From: Ceratobasidium sp. AG-K
Taxonomy: Eukaryota; Basidiomycota; Agaricomycetes; Cantharellales; Ceratobasidiaceae
Length of the DNA stretch: 64,000 nucleotides
Assembly: GCA_037039685.1 (NCBI GenBank)
Contig: JAWNGF010000001.1
Span: forward strand, 620,001-684,000
Reading direction: 5' to 3'
The notes beneath the pieces are model-generated. The model was not told the origin of the DNA. It did not search any database and worked only from the letters and a program-made list of their open reading frames with translations. Numbering within the stretch: position 1 is the first letter of the stretch; every line of letters begins with the position of its first letter. A program made the position numbers and the translations under genes. This document shows, piece after piece, positions 56,455 to 64,000 of the stretch.

Positions 56455-57811
56455 TTTTGAGAAAGATAAAGGGCGTAAGAGTGTTTTGGTAAGAGTAGTG
56501 TGTAGCTAAAAGACTGTAAGAGTTCTAGATATTGTTGGCTGAACCGAAAGGACAGGTCGAGCCTTTATATCACACAGTTGCCAGTGCCACCCTGCCTCGT
56601 TCACGTACTCCGCAGTTAAGAACACCAAGTCGATTGAAATAGAATTGTACGGAAGCTTGGCAGTAGAAACTCGCGGAGTTGCAAACCGCGCGTTGGTTGC
56701 GTCCTAGCTGTCCAATGAAAGCAAGTGCGTACCCAAGCAAACCCATCAACCGCTTCGAGCGCAGTTGGCTGGAATTACGATCAAATCTATCAACCAATCC
56801 CCTCGCGCCGGTTAAATCAGGTGCTTGCCAAGACCGGCTCGATCGCGTCAACCGCAGCAGAAAATAATAAATGGGTCCGGCCAACAGGTTCGAAACGCGT
56901 CGAATGCGCCTAGGAGTGCTACTAGTCTGTTTTTAGAGCTAAAATGAGACCGGATTTGTAGGACATCTCCGGCAGAACCAGTAACTTGAGAATGAGCGCA
57001 ATCATTGATGTGTGTACCGTTCCGTCACCTAACCCAAGGACGCATTCCGAGTAACGTGTCCTAGATAATTCTGACAAGCGGATGATCAATAACCTGTGAC
57101 GCCAAGGTCGTAATTTTGGCGTGAGTGCCTGGACCTTGAACATCAGCGGGTTTTCAGCACGTCATCCGCCTCGTTACCAGCAATATGTATGCGCAGCCAG
57201 CGGTTTTTGTTGCTTGTGCTTCGGCGAGAATGAAATGCCATCGCCAGACCTTCGATATCCGCCCGCTTGTAGAGAATGCAAGCTACGAACTCGAGACCGG
57301 TAATAGTAATTTAACTACAAATCGACTGCTACACCACTGTTTCGACTGGCACAATTGAAGCTATGTAGTGTTTCCCACTCGGCTGTTGGTTTCATGGATG
57401 ATAAAAAATAAACGTCAAATTATGGAAGAGGGTCTCACTGCGATCGGGTTCGCACAACGGGACTGGGACACGCCTGATATGATAGAAATATCACTGATAC
57501 AAGAATGATGAGATGAGCAAATGAGGCATTTTGCTAAGGGCATGCTAGTTGGTGCCGTTCCTCTCGCTAGCAAGCAAATGCATGTGTCTTCTGGGTCCAT
57601 AGGCTCAAGTCACGTCGGCGTGGCTATTGCGCAGAACTGGAATTTATTTCGAGCGGCAATTCCAAAGTCACATGACTTGACGCGTCGCGGCTCCGTAATG
57701 ACGTCACCCAAACCAGGAGAAACTTCAACGATAGCACATATATTATCAAAGCAGATAAACAATATATCCCATACCCTCTGGACTCGAAAACCAAACGCCA
57801 AGAGGGTAAAT
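56455..57811. other. Intergenic between the dioxygenase and DNAJC3 genes
   Basis: No gene recognised. It contains the dioxygenase promoter (upstream of 56454) and the 3' region of the DNAJC3 gene. Confidence 0.5.
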
Positions 57812-59572
57812 CTACGACCACTGCCACTGGAACTGCTGACCCCGTCCACCCCCACCGCCTCGTCCACCGCCCTGCTGGAAGAACTGGAACGGCATTCCGC
57901 CCGAGTGCTGGAATTGGAAGCCACCACCTGGGAAACCGCCAGGGAAACCGTGTCCGCCAGGGCCGTGGCCCGAGGTGGGGTCGTTGGGGTCGTCGCCGTT
58001 GTCGAATCGTTGCCTGAGTTCGGGGTCGGAGAGGACTTCGTAGGCTTCGTTGACGGCGGCCATCTTGGCTTCGCTTCCGCCCTTGTCGGGGTGTGCTTTG
58101 AGCGTTGCTTTTCGGCTGATAATATACGTCAATATATGCACAGAGAGCGACACGGAATGTACTCACTAGGCCTTCTTGATTGTCTTCTCATCCGCATCGC
58201 GAGAAACACCGAGGACCTTGTAGTAGTCCTTGTTCCGGCTCTGCTTCAACAATCTCCTCGCCTTTTCCAGTCGCTCCATGATCGGGCGGCTCGCCCGCCC
58301 ACTGAGTTCAAATGCCTTTTCGAGCGTCCTAACAGCCTCTTCCCACTCCTCCTTGACCATCAACGAAGCAGCCCTGCCCTCCAACGCATCCGGATCGTTG
58401 GGGTCCATATTGAGAACCTCGTCGCACCAGACTTCGGCCTTTCCGGGAAGTTCCATCACCGTGTATGCCTTGCACGCTGCCCAGTATATCCTCTGTCGTC
58501 GGGGAGAGTGTTTCTTGGGGACGATTGATGTCGGCAAATGAAGATGCTTGGTTCCCTCTTCGAGAGCCGCATCAAATGCCTCGGCCAGACCCTTTTCCCC
58601 TACGACGACCTTGGCAGCCCCTCGCCAGTCTTGAGCGTCGATTAAAAGTTCGAGCTTGGACTGGAGCTTATCGAGTTTGCGGTAGGTCCTGTGGGTGTTT
58701 CGGCATATCTTGGAGTCGGGGTCATAGTGCAAGCATTGCTTGACGGTTGCAAGGGCTTGTGGAGTGGGGGCGAGGAGGAAGTACGTCAGATTGGAAATCT
58801 TGACGAACATGTGGGATGTGGGCGCCATGAGGTGTGTCAACCGCCTGTAGGTCGATCAACGAACGTTGTAGATATTTAGTCAACGGCAATAAAGCAAGGA
58901 AAATGTCAAGACTCACGTCAGGTCTGCAGCCGCCTGCTCGAGGTCGGCATTGGCAAGAGCGCAGTTGGCCCGGAGTTCTCGGAGGGAAGCGAGATGCGAT
59001 GCAGTCATGAGTGCTCGGGTGGCCTCTTCAACGCAAATGTCCCAGTGCTTGTTTTTGGCAGCCTTTTCAGCATTGCGGTGGGCGACTTGGCCTTCCGAGA
59101 CGGCAAAGAGCTATGGAAAATGATGTACATGAGCCCTAGCCTATCTATAGCAGACGGAACCTACCAAGTCAACCGCAGCAGCGTCGCCCTTGTTCTTTTG
59201 CGAATACTCGGTCGCAAACTTGGTGGCCTCGGTCCATCGTCCCTCGCGAGCAAAGAGTCGCGCCTTCATAAACACTGCCTTGTCGAATTCGTCTCCAGTT
59301 AACTCTAGGACCTTGTCGATATCGGCAAGTGCTCGCGAGTGTTGGTTCTGCGAAAAATACGCAGTCGCTCGCTTGTATAGTAGTAGATAACTCTCGGGAA
59401 CTTGCTCGAGAGCTTCGGAGTACGCTCTGGTGGCTTCGTTGTACTTTCCCGCCGCCAGTGCATGGTCGCCTCGTTTTGTGAGTGGGCGAAGGCCGGCAGT
59501 TTCGGCAGGGCGAGCACCAGCGAGCACAGAGGGTGCCGCAGCTGCAGCAAGCAGCGCTAGTTGAATCCACAT
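57812..59572 (-). CDS. ER co-chaperone DNAJC3/p58IPK homologue, 527 aa
   Basis: Exons 59165-59572, 58917-59110, 58167-58844 and 57812-58115 join in frame to 527 residues. An N-terminal signal peptide (MWIQLALLAAAAAPSVLA) is followed by TPR repeats (RGDHALAAGKYNEATRAYSEAL and others), then a C-terminal J domain: DYYKVLGVSRDADEKTIKKAY, the HPD motif in AHPDKGG, and YEVLSDPELRQRFDNG. It ends with a Gly/Phe/Gln-rich tail. Order and length fit DNAJC3, which presents unfolded clients to the Hsp70 BiP in the ER lumen. No KDEL-type retention signal is visible (the end is QFQWQWS). It is divergent from the methionine sulfoxide reductase gene, 188 bp between starts. Confidence 0.93.
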
Positions 59573-59760
59573 TGTCTAGTCGAGTGCAGTCGTCAAAGGA
59601 GGGTATGTGGTAGAGATGGTTGTCGACGTGGTCGCTGCGTTCAGCGTCTAACGTGGCACTCATAATACCCTAATGACTAAGCAGACATCGAACATCACGC
59701 GGACATTACGTCATAAATTCCTCTTGCGTGATCGCTGTATGCACTTTCATTTTGACCACG
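59573..59760. promoter_or_regulatory. Divergent promoter with a CRE/UPR-like site
   Basis: This 188-bp spacer separates the DNAJC3 and fRMsr starts. TTACGTCA at 59706-59713 (TGACGTAA on the DNAJC3 strand) is a bZIP/CRE-type core close to the fungal unfolded-protein-response element. DNAJC3 is a known UPR target in animals, so the site is plausible, but it is one short match. Confidence 0.4.
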
Positions 59761-60446
59761 ATGCCACACGCAGACAGTAGCTATCTTCCTTCAAACATCA
59801 CCACCAAGACTCAGCTATGGGAGCACATATACGAGCAACTTACAGCCTTGGTTGAAGGACAACGCCAATGGGTTAGCCAACCCGAATCCTCGGGGAATCT
59901 CAACTAATTTCTTCCGGGACCCCCTTGCCAGGTGTCCAACCTCGCCAATGCGAGCAGCCTGATCTATCACTCGCTTGCATCCTTCCCGGAATTTGGAACG
60001 GAGGATTCGGCGGTCAACTGGTCTGGTGAGCTCCCACGTAGCCATTGCCATCACATGATTTACGGTGATTAGGATTCTACTTGGTTTCTGAGGTGTTCCC
60101 GCAATCTGCCACCTCGACTTCTGATCCTACTCCCAATCTACTCCTTGGGCCGTTTTGTGGTCGACCAGCGTGTCAGTTTATTCGCGCACTCCCTGGAAAG
60201 GGCGTTTGTGCCGATGCGTTTGTCACCGGAGCTACCGTGCTCGTGAAAGACGTTCACTCCTACCCGGGACATATTGCATGTGACGGTGGTACGAGGAGTG
60301 AAATCGTGACCCCAGTGTTTGACAAGAACGGGCGTGCTGTCGGAGTATTGGATTTGGATTGCTTAAAGGAGGGTGGATTCGAGGAGGTTGACCGAGCGGG
60401 AGTAGAGAAGATTGCTAAATTGCTGGGCGAGGGATGTGATTGGTGA
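59761..60446 (+). CDS. Free methionine-R-sulfoxide reductase (GAF domain)
   Basis: Met at 59761 begins a short helical N-terminus. Two introns (about 59871-59938, and about 60026-60072) separate the exons; the last spans about 60073-60446. The GAF domain has NWSGFYLV, LLLGPFCGRPACQFI, GKGVCADAF, DVHSYPGHIACDGGTRSEIVTP and VGVLDLDCLKEGGF. The three cysteines of the fRMsr family (in PAC, GVC and IAC) are present. The enzyme reduces free L-methionine (R)-S-oxide to methionine with thioredoxin and is cytosolic. Size and motifs match the yeast YKL069W type. It is convergent with the MTAP gene 257 bp downstream. Confidence 0.93.
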
Positions 60447-60702
60447 CCGTGATAATGTAGGGTATTTTGAGATATAGAATAATGATATAGATATCTAGGA
60501 TTTTTAGTCCATCTCTTCGACTTGTTCCAGTTGGACCAACGGGCAACAAGACTTGGAGCTTAGTCACTATCAAATTTTAAGATATGATTGATCTATTGTT
60601 GTAGCATTTATTCATTGTACTACGAAATACGTCAATATACGGCTTGGACACGATTATTCGAGCTCACCATGATATTCTATATTCACTCTAGCCAATCTAC
60701 CC

Positions 60703-62002
60703 TTACTCCTTTCTAAAATACTTGGGCAATACGAACGCCAACTTCTGCCCATCCTCCTCGGACCACTTTTGAGTAACCAAGGAATACTGCATCCCTCCTT
60801 CGGCGCTCGTAAGGACTTTGCCCTTCTCGACAATCTCGTGGAGCTCTTCAAGTATAGTGGCTGTGATCTACAGAAGCAAATAGAGTTGGCCCGAATGGGT
60901 TACAATTAGTGCGATCCGGAAAGTGACAAACCTTGCGCGAGCGATCCGCATTGTTTTGCAGCGTCTTGAATACCTCGGCCACAGTTACAGGTTCCTCACT
61001 CAACCGCCAGGCATCGTAATCCGTCGAAGTTGCGATCAGTGCATAGCTATCCAACCCATCAGTTATGCTGTCAAAATAAAGACTAGATATATACCTTAAC
61101 TCGGCTTCCCTCGCCAACTTGGCCTCGGGCAAAACACTCATATTGATAATATCACCTCCCCACGCACGGTACATTTTACTTTCCGCACGGGTCGAGAATT
61201 GAGGACCTTCCATGCAGACGACCGTTTTGGCAGTATGAAGTTTGGGTGGAGTGGTTGTTTCGGGAAGGGATGCGAGAGCCTGAAAAGTCAATCAGAACGA
61301 ATACCAGAGTCGATATTGGGACGTACCTTTTCAACTAGAGGGATAATTGCAGCCGTGAGCTGGTTATCAAATGGATCGCCGAACATGGCGTGGGCGACCA
61401 CCGCAGTGCCTTCAAAGAACGAAGCGGGGCGAACACCCTTGGTTCGGTCGATGATCTTCCTGCGTGTTACTATTAAATTCATTGGGTTTAACAAGAAGAT
61501 ATCTCACCTGATCCGGAATGATAAAGTCTCCAGGCCTAATTTCCTCCCTCAAGCTCCCAACGGCCGAGAAGGCAACAATAACCTTGACACCCAAAGACTT
61601 TAGAGCAGCGATGTTGGCACGGGCAGGTACGGCAGAAGGGAGGATACTTTGTGATACGTAGCTTCAGCTGCTTATCCATGAAAGTATAGCTAAGTGCGTA
61701 CTTGTGCGCCGTACCATGCCTTGCCAAAAACGCAAGTCGAACCCCGGATGGGAGCTCTGAGATCGTGATGGGCGAAGATGCGAATCCCCATGGAGTTTCC
61801 GGGTTAACTGTCTCCCTAAACGTTAGGCCGAGGTCACTCAGGTGGTTTGACTAGATTGGAGAAACAAATTTACACCGGAGTCAGGTTTTGGAGGTTGTAG
61901 AGACCACTGCCACCGATCACGCCAATGAGTGCTACAGACCGCCATCGTATTAATCTCTGTCGCTTTCCGAACCATAATAGGCTTACCTTTGCGAGTAGAC
62001 AT
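60703..62002 (-). CDS. MEU1: S-methyl-5'-thioadenosine phosphorylase
   Basis: The many small exons contain [15 protein letters not shown] (phosphate-binding GGSG), [92 protein letters not shown] and [11 protein letters not shown]. These are the signature blocks of MTAP of the PNP/MTAP family, in the usual order, ending [12 protein letters not shown]. The enzyme splits methylthioadenosine from polyamine synthesis into adenine and methylthioribose-1-phosphate, feeding methionine salvage. AFSAVGSL is the fungal form of the human TACGSL segment. I chose Met 62002; an in-frame Met at 62152 would add 50 residues. Confidence 0.93.
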
Positions 62003-62159
62003 GGCTCGAGCCTGGTTGAAGTCGGAAACTGAGGAATCAGTTGAGATCAACCGCAAATGTAAATAACAATTTGGTGAAGCGCTATATTGGACCCTGAGCA
62101 CGCGTCCTCGCCGAACCGACGGGCACAGTAGTCTCCTCAGAACAGAGATCATTTCGATG

Positions 62160-64000
62160 GATAATGAGAACTAGGAAAGCACCCTTTAGACATGTTCCCT
62201 ACCCCGGAAGTAAAGCTAGTAACTTATTGCCAGAAGTATCACCCAATCGGCATGGTCAGACAAATTCGTACAAACGTTGCTACCCTAATTGGATCATGCA
62301 CCATACGAGCACGTATTCTACACATTATATAGACTACGATGGCATGGAATCATTCGTACTATAATGGTTCTATGATACTGCCAAAGTAATTCTAACGTCA
62401 TGAGAAGACTAGTCTAGCACACTTACAGATTTTCATAACTATATAATTTTGCTCTATGTCTGAAAACACGGGTGAATTGAGATCTACGTCGATCCACAGC
62501 TCTGTTGAAGATTTCCTTGCGATATGAATTAATCACTCAATAACTCGATATCGTTTGTCAGGCTGTCTCCGTGGTGTCGCTCTCCGCTGGTCCCAATTTG
62601 CAATAATATTGCAATACGACGAATACACATCTGGTTATTCCTCAGCAAGCAGTAGTTTTTTCTCGCCCAAAATTTAAGTATATACTATAGAATACCTTAG
62701 CTACAGCTTCTATCAGTGCACCAAACTGATATTCCTCGATCTTCGCACACAGTGCCGGACTACAACAAAATCGGTCACGTGTTGCAATATTAATGTGAGA
62801 TAGTGTATACTCCACGTGCATGTATCCTTTCGATAGTAATATCAGTGCGATTCGGATCTCAAGCTCATGCTTGCACCACAGTGCAGGCTCTGCCTCGGTG
62901 TCTACTTCTGCGGTGGGCGACGATTATAAGCAAATATTTGTCAACCGAACGCCGTATGACGAGCTTACGGTACAGGATGGTATGTGGTTGCATCGTCATA
63001 TTCGTCCCTCCCTAGTCCTAGCACAAGGGTAACGAGAGTGCAAGCTGCACGGATAAAACTTCCCGCACAAGATCTAGACATAAGGGAACACACGAAATGC
63101 GGTTCAGTATGATTGTTAGTAAGACTTCAGGCAGGATGTGGGCTGTTATTGCGAGATTTGCTACGTGGACCGTGTTAATGAGGTAGACCGCACGCTTCTC
63201 AGGTTTCTGTATGCAAAGAGCGTATGACTACCAGTACCACCCATGATGTAACTATAGTAGGCTTTGTTCCGCCACGAACTCGATAGCACTAGCCAGAGCA
63301 TTTCCGCTGGGTTTCCGCTTGGATAGATTGGATTAGTCCGCGAGATAGAAAACGAGCCAATCGCGGACCATGTCAATCGCCCAAGTACTTGCCACAATCG
63401 ATCGGCCAACTGAGTACTGGAGTAGTCTTTTTAGCTCAGCGCATATTTCGATCCGCGGAAGATGAGTGAAATGCATTTGCATGCGCAATTTACGCGCTGC
63501 CATCTCGGCAAAGACCGATTCACTGGTACGTGTGTCTGGGGAAGAAAAGTGGGACCCGGCAATTCTGGAGTGGCAGTTCTCCTTTTCCCAACGACCAGGC
63601 TGAGCTCACTCGCTCAAGGGCTTGGTGTTGCATTATTGCACTTGAAGCCTTGTACCGGATAATGTGACTCGTAACAGTAAATACACGTTGATCCCCCGGT
63701 TACAGCAAACGTCAATTCGATGGACGCACCCCATTTTTGTGATCATCAGAGTGTGTCCAGGGTGTCACAGGAGTCGACGGACTGGTTGGATCCGAGTTAT
63801 GTCTCAATCTCCTAATAGGGCAGGTAATAACGTGACATCTCCGCTACCATCAAGCTCCACTGATGCTGTAGGTCCGAGCAGCTAATTCACGATACGCAGT
63901 AACCGTAGAATTTAGTCTGGAAATAATGTGGCACCCTTGAGCGCATATATAGGCCTTATGCACAACGGTTTTGCCCTTGGCGCCTTCGCCTATGCAGCTC
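62160..64000. other. No recognisable gene to the window edge
   Basis: AT-rich stretches and short open frames only (for example 62820-63032, 63161-63409, 63664-63885). None shows a domain or an exon chain that I can support. Confidence 0.45.

Noticed and set aside
57521..58528. Plus-strand open frame of 335 codons
   Set aside because: It lies opposite the J-domain and TPR exons of DNAJC3, whose motifs, splice sites and frame are far better; this is an antisense shadow.

Overview
The window looks like a chromosomal segment of a basidiomycete fungus, most likely an Agaricomycete close to Rhizoctonia (an inference). The evidence is many short GT..AG introns of about 45-60 nt, chromodomain-bearing Ty3/gypsy elements, AgaK1/FunK1-like kinases, a tandem array of DUF2235 hydrolases, and one dense block of ordinary eukaryotic housekeeping genes.

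Positions 1-17300 are a stack of retrotransposons inserted into one another. The oldest is a decayed Ty1/copia element (gag on the minus strand, 15784-16456). It is cut by element A, a Ty3/gypsy element on the plus strand of which only the 3' end is inside the window (1-147 and 14968-15783). A is cut by element B (chromovirus, plus strand, 148-14967, target duplication ATGGA). B is cut by element C (chromovirus, minus strand, 5095-12323, target duplication CTTCA) and also by solo LTR D (981-1438, duplication ACCAG). A, C and D share one LTR family; B has another. Removing C restores B's pol frame and removing B restores A's third ORF. B and C both carry a self-priming type primer-binding site and a third ORF downstream of pol. 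All are now disabled by in-frame TGA codons and single-base shifts.

Positions 18900-40600 hold a repeated two-gene module in gene-poor, decaying DNA. A coiled-coil family of unknown function (P, minus strand) faces a kinase-like gene (K, plus strand) at 18.9-21.7 kb, 27.5-30.5 kb and 36.1-38.9 kb. A fourth kinase (K4) lies tail to tail with the third. K1 and K4 have intact frames with identical inner exon sizes, K2 has one extra base, and K3 is a clear pseudogene. An F-box pseudogene lies between modules 1 and 2, and 30.5-36.1 kb has no recognisable gene.

Positions 41200-43300 encode a 663-residue TPR protein. Positions 44.3-54.4 kb hold four tandem DUF2235 (Tle1-like alpha/beta hydrolase) genes: two appear intact, the third has a frameshift, and the fourth is a pseudogene split by a copia LTR fragment.

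Positions 54.7-62.0 kb are a normal gene block: a secreted intradiol-dioxygenase-like protein, the ER co-chaperone DNAJC3/p58IPK, a free methionine-R-sulfoxide reductase, and methylthioadenosine phosphorylase. The last two are convergent neighbours in methionine repair and salvage. Positions 62.2-64.0 kb hold nothing I recognise.

All exon boundaries are read by eye from splice signals and homology between copies in the window; no database search was possible.
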